Shown here in pieces: positions 8,407-16,463 of a DNA stretch of 64,000 nt. The stretch covers positions 1 to 64,000 of the forward strand of contig NZ_WOEY01000077.1 in NCBI RefSeq assembly GCF_013177695.1. The letters run 5' to 3'. The stretch comes from Paraburkholderia solitsugae. Its GTDB lineage: Bacteria > Pseudomonadota > Gammaproteobacteria > Burkholderiales > Burkholderiaceae. Under the pieces are notes generated by a model, which searched no databases, was not told the DNA's origin, and was given only the letters and a program-made list of their open reading frames with translations. Every line of letters starts with the position of its first letter. Position 1 is the first letter of the stretch. Position numbers and translations under genes: made by a program.

Positions 8407-8748
8407 ATGTCGACGATTCCCGCCTGCCCGCAATGCGCAATGGAAAACACTTACCCGGACGGCGAAAATTACGTCTGCCCGGATTGCGCGCACGAGTGGC
8501 CGATAACCGCCGCCGCGAGCGCTGACGAGGCCGACGAGCGCGTCGTCAAGGACGCCAACGGCAACCCGCTGGCCGACGGCGACGCGGTGGTGCTGATCAA
8601 GGACCTGAAAGTGAAAGGCTCGTCGATCACGCTGAAAATGGGCACCAAGGTGAAAAGCATTCGCCTTGTCGGCGGTGATCACGAAGTGGACTGCAAGATG
8701 GACGCAGGCAACTTCATGCTGAAAGCTGAGTATCTGAAGAAGGTTTGA
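8407..8748 (+). CDS. PhnA/YjdM-family zinc-ribbon protein
   Basis: A 113-residue protein. The N-terminal zinc ribbon has CPQCAMENTYPDG and CPDCAHEW (two CxxC pairs at about residues 8-11 and 26-29). The C-terminal PhnA domain reads VKDANGNPLADGDAVVLIKDLKVKG and ends LKAEYLKKV. This is the full architecture and length of E. coli YjdM (formerly PhnA). Despite the name it is not a demonstrated phosphonoacetate hydrolase, and its function is unclear. It has no operon partner and is convergent with the histidine kinase gene. Confidence 0.88.
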   Translation: MSTIPACPQCAMENTYPDGENYVCPDCAHEWPITAAASADEADERVVKDANGNPLADGDAVVLIKDLKVKGSSITLKMGTKVKSIRLVGGDHEVDCKMDAGNFMLKAEYLKKV

Positions 8749-8764
8749 ACCGGTCAGGATTGAA

Positions 8765-8787
8765 TCCGCGCGTTGAACCCGCGCGGA
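8765..8787. terminator. GC-rich hairpin between convergent genes
   Basis: Perfect 8-bp arms TCCGCGCG and CGCGCGGA flank a 7-nt loop, midway between the stop codons of the YjdM-like gene and the histidine kinase. Neither strand has a T-tract, so it may act as a transcript-end stabiliser or weak bidirectional terminator. Confidence 0.4.
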
Positions 8788-8798
8788 CGCGCGAACAA

Positions 8799-10199
8799 TT
8801 AAGCGCCCGGAAAGCGCAATTCGAAGCGCACCACACCCGGCACCGGACACACCACGCGCGCCGTGCCGCCGTGCAGGTGCATGATCGCCTTGACGATCGC
8901 GAGACCCAGCCCGCTCGATTCGGTGAACGCGCTGCGTGCCGCATCCGCGCGGTAGAAGCGATCGAACAGGCGGTCGAGTTGCTCGCCAGGAATCGGCGCA
9001 CCGTCGTTTTCCACCACCACGGTCGCGCCCTGTTCGTCCTGCGTACCGCTCAAACGCACCACCGTGTCGCCCGCACCGTATCGCACCGCATTGACGACGA
9101 GATTGTTGATCGCCCGCCGGCACAGCATCGGATTGACCGACGCCACACCCTGAGCCTCGACCGTAAAGCGCATGCCGCGTTCGTCCGCGGGGCCCTCGAA
9201 ATAGTCTGCGATCCTGACGAGTTCGGCTCGCAGATCGATCGGCTCGCGGTCGATGGACAGCGCCGCATGGTCCGCGTGCGCGAGAAACAGAATATTTTCC
9301 GCGATGTTGCTTAGGCGGTTCAGCTCCTCGAGATTCGATTCGAGCAGTTGCTGATACTCGTCGGTTTCGCGCGGTTTGGCGAGCGTCACCTGGGTCTGGC
9401 CGATCAAGGCGCCCACTGGCGTGCGAATCTCATGCGCCAGGTCGGCGGAGAACTGCGAGAGGCGCTGATAACCATCGGCAAGACGGTCAAGCATGGCGTT
9501 GAAGGCGTGCGTGAGCTGGCGTAATTCGACCGGTGCGGCCTCGCTGTCGAGCCGCACCGACAAACTCGCCGGACTGATCTGCGCCGCCCGCGTGGCGATC
9601 TCGCGCACCGGCTGGAACGCGCGGCGCAGCACATAGGAAGCGAGCAGCGTCGCGGCGAGCATGCCGATCAGCGTGGCCAGCACAATGCGATTGCGGTACG
9701 CGGCCAGCATTCGCACTTCCTGAGTCATGGGATGCGCGGCGATCACTTCGACCTCGCTGCCGTCCTCGCGCGCTTTGACGGTGGCGATCGCCCAATGAAC
9801 CGGCACGCCGTTCGGCAGCAGGGTCTGGCGGACGTCTGAAAGCGCCGGCAGCCGATCCTCTTTACCGGCCTGCAAGGCAGGCATCGCAATGTTGCCAGGG
9901 TTCACGTCGATGAACGGCACTTCGCCCGGCCGGCGAAACAGCAGCACGTCTTCCTCGGCGCCGAGCATGGTCTCGAACAGCAATGGCCGGTTCTTCAATT
10001 CGTTAACCGAATAGAGATCGCGCACGATGCGGCTGAAATGCTCGACACGGCCGGTGAGCACCACGTCCGCGCGGCGCTGCAACGACAACTCGGCGGAATG
10101 ATAGAAATAGGCGCCCAGCGTGCCGATCACCAGGCACGCAATCGAGGCGAACAGCACCGTGGTGCGAGCCGTCAACGAACGTTCGGTCCACAGCTTCAT
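8799..10199 (-). CDS. CusS/HprS-type heavy-metal/oxidant sensor histidine kinase
   Basis: A 466-residue inner-membrane kinase. TM1 lies at about residues 13-33, a periplasmic sensor at about 35-168, and TM2 at about 171-190. HAMP follows, then HisKA with LAHEIRTP (phospho-acceptor His256), then HATPase_c with N-box NLVVNAVRYG, G1 box VVVENDGAPIP and G2 box SSGLGLAIV. Its start overlaps the stop of the response-regulator gene by 4 bp, so the two are translationally coupled. It belongs to the heavy-metal sensor kinase family (CusS, HprS, IrlS). The periplasmic domain has no obvious metal-binding His/Met cluster. The signal may be copper or an oxidant. Confidence 0.88.
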   Translation of the reverse strand: MKLWTERSLTARTTVLFASIACLVIGTLGAYFYHSAELSLQRRADVVLTGRVEHFSRIVRDLYSVNELKNRPLLFETMLGAEEDVLLFRRPGEVPFIDVNPGNIAMPALQAGKEDRLPALSDVRQTLLPNGVPVHWAIATVKAREDGSEVEVIAAHPMTQEVRMLAAYRNRIVLATLIGMLAATLLASYVLRRAFQPVREIATRAAQISPASLSVRLDSEAAPVELRQLTHAFNAMLDRLADGYQRLSQFSADLAHEIRTPVGALIGQTQVTLAKPRETDEYQQLLESNLEELNRLSNIAENILFLAHADHAALSIDREPIDLRAELVRIADYFEGPADERGMRFTVEAQGVASVNPMLCRRAINNLVVNAVRYGAGDTVVRLSGTQDEQGATVVVENDGAPIPGEQLDRLFDRFYRADAARSAFTESSGLGLAIVKAIMHLHGGTARVVCPVPGVVRFELRFPGA

Positions 10200-10867
10200 G
10201 AGCCGTCGCCGAAGGTGTAGCCGATGCTGCGCACCGTATGAATCAGTTTCTTTTCAAACGGATGATCGACCTTGGCGCGCAGCCGTTTGATGGCCACGTC
10301 GACCACATTGGTGTCGCTGTCGAAATTCATATCCCACACTTCCGAAGCGATCTGCGTGCGCGATAGCGCTTCGCCCTGCCGGCGCACCAGCAGATGCAGC
10401 AGCATGAATTCCTTGTTGGTCAGCGGAATCTCGACGCCTTCGCGCGTGACCTTGCGGCGCAGAACGTCCAGCTTGAGATCGGCGATCTCGAACACGTCGC
10501 TCTCGCGGATCACGCCACGACGCAGCAGCGTGCGGATGCGTAACACCAGCTCGGTGAACGAGAACGGTTTGACGAGGTAATCGTCGGCGCCGAGTTCGAG
10601 GCCGCGGATGCGGTCGCTGACATGATCGCGCGCGGTCAGGAAAATCACCGGAAGGTCGCGCCGCGCCCGCAGCGCACGCATGATTTCCCAGCCGTCGACG
10701 CCCGGCAGCATCACGTCCAGCACCACGAGGTCGTATGCGTGTTCCAGCGCCATGTGCAGGCCGTCCGTTCCGGTGCGCGCGAGGTCGACCGCGTAGCCGC
10801 TCTCGCGCAGCCCCTTTTTCAGGTAGTCGCCGGTTTTCGGATCGTCTTCGATGACGAGGATGCTCAT
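10196..10867 (-). CDS. OmpR-family response regulator, CusR/HprR type
   Basis: A 223-residue response regulator. The receiver (1-118) has acidic IEDD, phospho-acceptor Asp51 in VVLDVMLPG, Thr in FLTARD and Lys in LVKPFSF. The C-terminal OmpR winged helix (about 125-222) has LTNKEFMLL, RTQIASEVWDMNFDSDTNVV and HTVRSIGYTF. The DTNVVDVAIKRLRAKVD segment is typical of heavy-metal response regulators such as CusR, CopR and IrlR. It is first in a two-gene operon with the kinase and divergent from a periplasmic protein gene. A CusR-type box lies in the shared promoter region. Confidence 0.9.
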   Translation of the reverse strand: MSILVIEDDPKTGDYLKKGLRESGYAVDLARTGTDGLHMALEHAYDLVVLDVMLPGVDGWEIMRALRARRDLPVIFLTARDHVSDRIRGLELGADDYLVKPFSFTELVLRIRTLLRRGVIRESDVFEIADLKLDVLRRKVTREGVEIPLTNKEFMLLHLLVRRQGEALSRTQIASEVWDMNFDSDTNVVDVAIKRLRAKVDHPFEKKLIHTVRSIGYTFGDGS

Positions 10868-10966
10868 GGTGCCTGGTGTTCCAACCCCAATGCGCCGCTG
10901 CGGGCGTGGGTCATGGATAGGGACGTGGATATGGCAGCCATTCTACGTGGCCGCGGCGCGCCGTTC

Positions 10967-10982
10967 ATGACGTTTTTGTCAT
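10967..10982. promoter_or_regulatory. CusR/HprR-type operator box
   Basis: Perfect inverted repeat ATGAC-GTTTTT-GTCAT. The half-sites and the 6-bp spacing equal the core of the E. coli CusR box (ATGAC-N6-GTCAT). It lies in the 186-bp region between the divergent response-regulator gene and the downstream periplasmic/cytochrome/molybdoenzyme genes, so it could control both directions. Confidence 0.72.
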
Positions 10983-11053
10983 CCGTCTGTCACTCGCCGG
11001 AGCCGATCGTGCGCCTAACCTGACTCTATTCTCCACCCACCCAGAGCAGACTC

Positions 11054-11686
11054 ATGAAGATCGTTTCCGGTAATGCGATACGCGCCATTGTCGCCCCCGC
11101 GCTCGTCGCTGCCTCACTGTTCGCCGCAGGATCCGCCGCGCAAGCCCAGACCGCCGCGCCCACCGGCGTACGCGGCACGGTGACCGCGCTCTCGGGCGAC
11201 GTACTCAAGGTCCATACGCGCGACGGCAAAGACGTCGACGTGAAGCTCAGCAAGGACACGCCGATTCGCGGCGTCGCGCTCGCCAACGTGAACGACATCA
11301 AGCCGGACAGCTATGTCGGCACCGCCGCGATCCCGCAACCCGACGGCACGCTGAAGGCGCTCGAAGTGCACGTGTTCCCAGCCAGCATGCGCGGCTCCGG
11401 CGAAGGTCATCGGCCGTGGGATCTCGGCTCGAACAGCACGATGACCAATGGCACGGTGGGCTCTCTCGTGGTGAGCAACGGCCGCACGATCACGGTCAAG
11501 TACAAGGACGGTGAGAAGAAGATCGTGATTCCGCAGGACGTGCCTATCGTCGCTCTCGAACCGGGTGACCGTTCGCTGCTGGTGCCGGGCGCGAAGGTCG
11601 TGTTGTTCGCCCACAAGGAAGCCGACGGCTCGCTGGCGGCGAACTTCATCTCGGCCGGCGAGCATGGTGTAACGCCGCCGATGTAA
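11054..11686 (+). CDS. Secreted DUF5666-like periplasmic protein
   Basis: A 210-residue exported protein. Residues 1-32 are a Sec signal peptide ending GSAAQAQTAA. The mature part has two similar beta-rich repeats, GVRGTVTALSGDVLKVHTRDGKDVDVKLSKDT and GTVGSLVVSNGRTITVKYKDGEKKIVIPQDV, which resemble the small beta-barrel DUF5666 module. No enzymatic motif is visible. It lies directly downstream of the CusR-type box and is followed on the same strand by the b-type cytochrome and the molybdopterin enzyme, which suggests co-regulation in an envelope stress response. Function unknown. Confidence 0.75.
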   Translation: MKIVSGNAIRAIVAPALVAASLFAAGSAAQAQTAAPTGVRGTVTALSGDVLKVHTRDGKDVDVKLSKDTPIRGVALANVNDIKPDSYVGTAAIPQPDGTLKALEVHVFPASMRGSGEGHRPWDLGSNSTMTNGTVGSLVVSNGRTITVKYKDGEKKIVIPQDVPIVALEPGDRSLLVPGAKVVLFAHKEADGSLAANFISAGEHGVTPPM

Positions 11687-11712
11687 TCCGGCGTTGCTCC
11701 AGCCGTTCGAAC

Positions 11713-11749
11713 AAGCCGCGTGCCTCAATGGCGCGGCTTTCAGATTTTT
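11713..11749 (+). terminator. Stem-loop with T-rich tail after the DUF5666-like gene
   Basis: Arms AAGCCGCG and CGCGGCTT (8 bp, 11-nt loop) are followed by TCAGATTTTT. It lies between the DUF5666-like gene and the cytochrome b gene and may terminate or attenuate transcription into the downstream pair. Confidence 0.5.
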
Positions 11750-11771
11750 CCTTGTTTCATCGCCGCTCACC

Positions 11772-12404
11772 ATGCCCGAACCGCAAGCACGCTTGATCGT
11801 CCACCCACTCGCCGTACGAATCACGCACTGGATCAACGCGTTTGCGATGGTCTGCATGGTGATGAGCGGATGGGCGATCTATAACGCGTCGCCCTTCTTT
11901 CCGTTCAAATTTCCACTGTGGGCGACCGTCGGCGGCTGGCTGGGCGGCTCGATTGCATGGCATTTCGCGGCGATGTGGCTGCTGTGCGCGAACGGCCTGC
12001 TGTATCTGGCGTATGGCATCGGACGCGGGCATTTCCGTCGCAAGCTCCTGCCGGTCTATCCGCGCGACGTCGTACACGATGCCGCATTAGCGATGCAGTT
12101 CAAGCTGCCGCACGATACCGGAAAATATAATGCGGTGCAGCGCGCGCTCTATCTCCTTGTACTGTTCCTTGGCGTGCTGCTGGTCGCCTCGGGGCTCTCG
12201 ATCTGGAAGCCCGTGCAATTCTCGTGGCTTACCACCCTCTTCGGCGGCTTCGATTTCGCGCGTCGCGTGCATTTTGTCGCGATGGCGGGCGTGGTGGGTT
12301 TTGTCGTCGTGCATCTGGCGCTGGTGCTGCTGGTACCGCGCACCCTGCTACCGATGTTGACCGGCCGCGCTCGAATCGTCACACACAAAAGGAGCGAGGC
12401 ATGA
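11772..12404 (+). CDS. Cytochrome b561-type membrane subunit for the downstream molybdoenzyme
   Basis: A 210-residue integral membrane protein with about four hydrophobic segments and haem-ligand-type histidines (VRITHWINAF near residue 15, IAWHFAAMW, RRVHFVAMAGVVG, VVHLALVL). It matches the Ni/Fe-hydrogenase-type b cytochrome / cytochrome b561 group that passes quinol electrons to periplasmic oxidoreductases. Start ATG at 11772. Its stop overlaps the next start by 4 bp (ATGA at 12401), coupling it to the molybdopterin enzyme. It plays the part that MsrQ (YedZ) plays for MsrP, but is not clearly MsrQ itself. Confidence 0.85.
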   Translation: MPEPQARLIVHPLAVRITHWINAFAMVCMVMSGWAIYNASPFFPFKFPLWATVGGWLGGSIAWHFAAMWLLCANGLLYLAYGIGRGHFRRKLLPVYPRDVVHDAALAMQFKLPHDTGKYNAVQRALYLLVLFLGVLLVASGLSIWKPVQFSWLTTLFGGFDFARRVHFVAMAGVVGFVVVHLALVLLVPRTLLPMLTGRARIVTHKRSEA

Positions 12405-13174
12405 GCGAGTCAAAACGCAAGGACTCGCGCAGCACGCGTATTGTCCTCGCCGACCACAAACCACAAATCGAACGATTGCAACGGCGCCTGTTCCTGCGCT
12501 CATCGCTTTCGATCGGCGCGCTCGCGATGCTCTCGGGCTGCAACATGCAGGACGGTGATTCGGTCGACAAGGTTTTATGGGCCATGTCGCGCTGGAACGA
12601 TCGCGTGCAGGGATGGCTGTTCAATCCCAACAAGCTCGCGCCGACCTATGCGGCGAGCGAAATCACCGACCCATTCCCGTTCAACGCGTTCTATCCGGAG
12701 TTCGACGCACCGGACATCGACGGTTCGACGTATCAACTGGAAGTGTCGGGTTTGGTGTCGGACAAGCGCACGTGGAATCTCGATCAACTGCGCGCCTTGC
12801 CGCAGGCTTCACAGATTACGCGGCACATCTGCATTGAAGGATGGAGCGCGATCGGGCAATGGCGAGGCGTGCCGTTTCGCACGTTCCTCGAACGCATCGG
12901 CGCCGATCTGAGCGCACGCTATGTCGGCTTCAAATGCGCGGACCGTTACTACTCGAGCCTCGACATGGCGACGGCGTTGCATCCGCAAACCCAACTGACA
13001 CTCGATTTCCGCGACGCGCCGCTGCCGGCCAAATACGGCTATCCGCTGAAGCTGCGTGTGCCAACCAAACTGGGTTTCAAGAATCCGAAGCACATCGCGG
13101 CAATCTTCGTGACCAATACGAACCCCGGCGGCTATTGGGAAGACCAGGGATACAACTGGTTTAGCGGTCTGTAA
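12401..13174 (+). CDS. Tat-exported, lipoprotein-like molybdopterin oxidoreductase (sulfite-oxidase/YedY fold)
   Basis: A 257-residue protein. The N-terminus has a twin-arginine motif QRRLFLRSS followed by a hydrophobic stretch ending LSGC, a lipobox, so it is probably a Tat-exported lipoprotein. The oxidoreductase molybdopterin-binding domain contains HICIEGWSAIGQWRGV, whose Cys is the expected Mo ligand, then YPLKLRVPTKLGFKNPKHI. The start overlaps the cytochrome stop (ATGA) and GGAGCGAGG is a good ribosome site. The family includes MsrP (YedY), which repairs periplasmic methionine sulfoxide, as well as other reductases. A repair role is inferred from the adjoining HprRS/CusRS-like system. 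Confidence 0.85.
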   Translation: MSESKRKDSRSTRIVLADHKPQIERLQRRLFLRSSLSIGALAMLSGCNMQDGDSVDKVLWAMSRWNDRVQGWLFNPNKLAPTYAASEITDPFPFNAFYPEFDAPDIDGSTYQLEVSGLVSDKRTWNLDQLRALPQASQITRHICIEGWSAIGQWRGVPFRTFLERIGADLSARYVGFKCADRYYSSLDMATALHPQTQLTLDFRDAPLPAKYGYPLKLRVPTKLGFKNPKHIAAIFVTNTNPGGYWEDQGYNWFSGL

Positions 13175-13192
13175 CGCTTCCTGCAAACGCGC

Positions 13193-14221
13193 TTATACCG
13201 CCGTCACATAACGCGCGACCGGCTTGACCACACGCGGCGGTGGCGCATCGTACACGCTCCGCATGCGCTTGATTTCATCGACAGGGCTCAAGCCGAATAG
13301 ACGCTTGAACTCGCGGCTGAATTGCGACGCGCTTTCGTAACCGACCCGCGCCGCGGCCGCGCCCGCATTCAAACCATCCTGCACCATCAGCAAACGCGCG
13401 TGATGCAAACGCGTGGTCTTCACGTATTGCATCGGCGAGGTCGCTGTCACGGCCTTGAACTGCGCATGAAAAACGGCGAGGCTCATGCCCGCTTCAGAGG
13501 CGAGCGTATCGACATCGAGTTGCCCATGATAGTCGGCGTGGATGCGCCTGAGCGCCTTGGCGATCCGGCCGAAATGATTCTGATGCGTGAGCGCGGCGCG
13601 AATCGCATCGCCCTGCTCGCCCGTCAACACGCGGTAACAGATTTCGCGCACCACGCCTGGCGCGAGAATACGCGCGTCGAGCGGCGAGGCCAACGCTTCC
13701 ATCAAACGCTGCACGGCATTGCTCAAAGCCGGATCGAGCGGCGTCGAATAGATGCCGAGCGGCTCGTTCTGCGCGGTGCCCTGTGTTTCATTCAGCGCCA
13801 TCAGCAACTCGGCCACCATGCTCAGATCGACACGCACCGAGATGCCGAGGAACGGTTCCTCCGGGCTCGCCTCGGTTTCACATTCGAACGGCAGCGGCAC
13901 CGACAGCACCAGATACTGCTGCGCGTCGTACTGGAACACCTGATCGCCGAGATAACCACGCTTGCGCCCCTGGCAGACGATCACGATGCTCGGCTCGTAC
14001 ATCACTGGCATACGCGGCATCGGACTATTGGCGCGCATCAGGTTGACACCTTCGAAGCTCGAACGCGTCATGCCCGGGGTCGGTGCGAGCAAATCGAATA
14101 ATTCGACCAGACGCTGCTGGGCAGAATCGACGGGGCCGCGGGCGACCGGGGCGCGATCGACGGGGCCACCGGCGGCCGGGGCGCGCTCGATCGATGCGGG
14201 TTCAACGGAACGGGTTGACAT
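13193..14221 (-). CDS. AraC-family transcriptional regulator with AraC_N cupin domain
   Basis: A 342-residue regulator. An AraC_N type effector domain (about residues 60-220; MPRMPVMYEPSIVIVCQG, GYLGDQVFQYDAQQYLVLSVPLPFE) is followed by an AraC/XylS DNA-binding domain (about 235-325; DVDTLASEAGMSLAVFHAQFKAV and VGYESASQFSREFKRLFG). The ATG at 14221 is preferred; a longer frame to 14521 runs through promoter-like DNA. The N-terminus is low in complexity, with repeated AxGPVDxA units. It is divergent from the alcohol dehydrogenase gene across 320 bp, a layout typical of AraC regulators controlling oxidoreductases for aldehydes or alcohols. Confidence 0.88.
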   Translation of the reverse strand: MSTRSVEPASIERAPAAGGPVDRAPVARGPVDSAQQRLVELFDLLAPTPGMTRSSFEGVNLMRANSPMPRMPVMYEPSIVIVCQGRKRGYLGDQVFQYDAQQYLVLSVPLPFECETEASPEEPFLGISVRVDLSMVAELLMALNETQGTAQNEPLGIYSTPLDPALSNAVQRLMEALASPLDARILAPGVVREICYRVLTGEQGDAIRAALTHQNHFGRIAKALRRIHADYHGQLDVDTLASEAGMSLAVFHAQFKAVTATSPMQYVKTTRLHHARLLMVQDGLNAGAAAARVGYESASQFSREFKRLFGLSPVDEIKRMRSVYDAPPPRVVKPVARYVTAV

Positions 14222-14541
14222 GACGGTATAGTGACGTGCAAGAGAATAATGCTTGAAATTTAGCACCAAACGACCTACTGCGCTCATCGCCAGGAGTTTT
14301 AGGCAAACCTTCAAGATATTCAGGTATTCCCCGGTTCGCTCCTGGCTCCTACTATGGGAACCCTGCCGGATCATCCATTTCCGCGCTGCGCCGGGCCTGG
14401 TCGCCCGTTCACTGTTTCGGTGAATACACCGACTACCGCCTGCGCCGTGATCCCGGTTCACGACAAGATTTGGCCGCATCGGCGACGCACGTCGCCCATC
14501 GTTGGCACCTTGCGACATCACCCTCTTTGCTGGAGCTACCC

Positions 14542-15594
14542 ATGAGCACGACTTATGCCTATGCAGCGACCGACGCTACCGCGCCGCTCGCCCCGTTCGA
14601 AATCCAGCGCCGCGAACTGCGCGGCCATGACGTGCAAATGGAAGTCCTGTTTTGCGGCGTGTGCCATTCCGATTTGCATCAGGCACGCAATGAATGGAAG
14701 AACACGGTTTTTCCGGTGGTGCCGGGCCATGAAATTGTCGGCCGCGTGACAGCGGTCGGCCCGGACGTGACGAAGTACAAGGCAGGCGATCTGGTGGGCG
14801 TGGGGTGCCTGGTCGATTCGTGCCGTACGTGTGCGAGTTGCGAGGAAGGTCTCGAGCAGTATTGTGAAAACGGTTTTGTCGGCACGTACAACGGTGTTGA
14901 ACGGGTTGACGGTCAGATCACCTACGGTGGTTATTCGACGCAACTGGTGGTGGATGAGGCATTCACGCTGCGCGTGCCGGAGAATCTCGATCCGGCGGGT
15001 GTGGCGCCGTTGCTGTGCGCGGGTATCACGACGTATTCGCCGCTGCGCACGTGGGGTGCGGGTCCAGGCAAGAAGGTCGGGATTGTCGGCCTTGGCGGCT
15101 TGGGTCACATGGGCGTGAAGTTGGCCCGTGCGATGGGCGCGCATGTCGTGTTGTTTACGACGTCGCCGTCGAAGATTGAGGATGCCAAGCGGCTTGGTGC
15201 GCATGAGGTGGTCATCTCGAAGCATGCTGAAGAGATGGGCGCGCATGCCAACAGCTTCGATTTCATTCTGAATACTGTGGCTGCGCAGCATGATTTGAAT
15301 CCGTTTTTGAGTCTCCTGAAGCTTGATGGGACGATGACGCTGGTGGGTGCGCCGGAGCATGATCATCCGTCGCCGCAGGTGTTCAATCTGATCTTCAAGC
15401 GTCGCCGGTTGGCTGGGTCGTTGATTGGTGGGATTGCCGAGACGCAGGAGATGCTGGATTTTTGCGGCGAGCATGGGATTACTTCGGATGTTGAGGTGAT
15501 TCCTATGCAGGGGATTAATGAGGCTTATGAACGGATGCTTAAGAGTGATGTTAAGTATCGGTTTGTTATTGATCTGGATTCCTTAAGGAAGTGA
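14542..15594 (+). CDS. Zinc-dependent NAD(P) alcohol dehydrogenase, YahK/cinnamyl-alcohol type
   Basis: A 350-residue medium-chain dehydrogenase. The catalytic zinc site has Cys in FCGVCHSDLH and His in VPGHEIVG. The structural zinc site has four Cys in DSCRTCASCEEGLEQYC. The cofactor motif is GIVGLGGLGHMGVKLARAMGA. This is the YahK/AdhC cinnamyl-alcohol-type group, generally NADPH-linked aldehyde reductases with broad substrates. The ATG at 14542 has GGAG about 7 bases upstream. It is probably controlled by the divergent AraC gene. The last third uses noticeably fewer GC-ending codons than the first third, just before the large inverted-repeat element begins. Confidence 0.92.
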   Translation: MSTTYAYAATDATAPLAPFEIQRRELRGHDVQMEVLFCGVCHSDLHQARNEWKNTVFPVVPGHEIVGRVTAVGPDVTKYKAGDLVGVGCLVDSCRTCASCEEGLEQYCENGFVGTYNGVERVDGQITYGGYSTQLVVDEAFTLRVPENLDPAGVAPLLCAGITTYSPLRTWGAGPGKKVGIVGLGGLGHMGVKLARAMGAHVVLFTTSPSKIEDAKRLGAHEVVISKHAEEMGAHANSFDFILNTVAAQHDLNPFLSLLKLDGTMTLVGAPEHDHPSPQVFNLIFKRRRLAGSLIGGIAETQEMLDFCGEHGITSDVEVIPMQGINEAYERMLKSDVKYRFVIDLDSLRK

Positions 15595-15641
15595 TGGTTT
15601 TTTGCCTGCGAGGCGCTTGTTCGTCTGGTTGCATTGCGGCG

Positions 15642-15682
15642 TTGGCCTTTCCTTGATCTGGATTCTTTGGCCTTTCCTTGAT
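15642..15682. repeat. 25-bp-period tandem duplication in the left arm
   Basis: TTGGCCTTTCCTTGAT occurs at 15642-15657 and again at 15667-15682. The right arm of the element has the unit only once, so this is a small duplication specific to the left arm. Confidence 0.8.
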
Positions 15683-15723
15683 TTGTTATTGGTCTATTAG
15701 CGTCGCCCCTGTGCGGGGCGGCA

Positions 15724-15758
15724 CCTACTTTTCTTTGCCTGCCGCAAAGAAAAGTAGG
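15724..15758. other. Perfect hairpin in the left arm of the inverted-repeat element
   Basis: Arms CCTACTTTTCTTTGC and GCAAAGAAAAGTAGG are perfectly complementary (15 bp) with a 5-nt loop. Directly upstream is a smaller CGCCCC-TGTGC-GGGGCG hairpin. The counterpart at 16297-16331 carries paired changes. Confidence 0.85.
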
Positions 15759-16296
15759 CAAAAGAAAGCGGCTCAAACCGCTAGCTCATAAGCGGGTCTC
15801 CTGGCTTGGAGGAGGTAGTGGTGCATCTGGAATCCGTGCTCTCGCACACTCCGCGTTAGCGACAAGGCAGTCATACCCCCCGCCTCGCACTACGTGCTCG
15901 CCGGAAGGGACCATCACGCCCCCTGCTTCGTTTAGGCGTTGTGGGAGCCATCGGCTTCGCCTCGGCGATATGCCAACGGACTCAGTGTTTCGGAATCGCC
16001 GCCGACGCTAAACATAGCTAGCAGCATACGAAGTGCGGCCGGGTACCGAAAACGGCAAGCTGCCTTTTGAAGTACCACGACATCAAATACAGCGGGCGGC
16101 CTAATGAAGCGCCGCTGAGCATAAAAAACGGCGATCGGTTTAATGAAGTACCGCGTCGGCGCGCGCAGCGTCGCCGGAAGTATGACGGCCTTGTCACTCG
16201 CGCCGAATGTGCGAGAACACCGATTCCAGATGCGCCACTACCGCAACTGCGCGAGGGACCCGCTTAAGAATTTGCGGTTTGAGCCGCTTTCTCTTG

Positions 16297-16331
16297 CCTA
16301 CTTCTCTTTGCCGCCGGCAAAGAGAAGTAGG
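16297..16331. other. Perfect hairpin in the right arm, covarying with the left-arm hairpin
   Basis: Arms CCTACTTCTCTTTGCC and GGCAAAGAGAAGTAGG pair over 16 bp with a 3-nt loop. Relative to the left-arm stem, one T-A pair is replaced by C-G on both sides, so pairing is kept. Confidence 0.85.
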
Positions 16332-16463
16332 TGCCGCCCCGCACAGGGGCAACGCTAATAAACCAATAACAAATCAAGGAAAGGCCAACGCCGCAAGGCA
16401 AACAGACGAACAAGCGCCGCGCAGGCAACAAAAAACCCCTTGACACCAACTGGAGTTTGAATC

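Larger units (their letters stand above)
15596..16440. repeat. Approximately 845-bp inverted-repeat element (two approximately 280-bp arms)
   Basis: The left arm (about 15596-15887) and right arm (about 16175-16440) are imperfect reverse complements over their full length. Matching blocks in order are TTTTTTGCCTGCG, GGCGCTTGTTCGTCTG, GCGGCGTTGGCCTTTCC, CCCCTGTGCGGGGCGGCACC, AAAGCGGCTCAAACCG, TAAGCGGGTC, GTAGTGG and CATCTGGAAT. The central 285 bp appears unique and has no convincing gene. Short frames inside (for example 15525-15776 minus and 16067-16267 plus) are translations of the repeat. It separates the alcohol dehydrogenase and LysR genes. The copy number elsewhere cannot be judged from this window. 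Confidence 0.85.

Noticed and set aside
15525..15776. Short frames inside the inverted-repeat element
   Set aside because: They are translations of the repeat arms and change frame between the two copies, so they are not genes.
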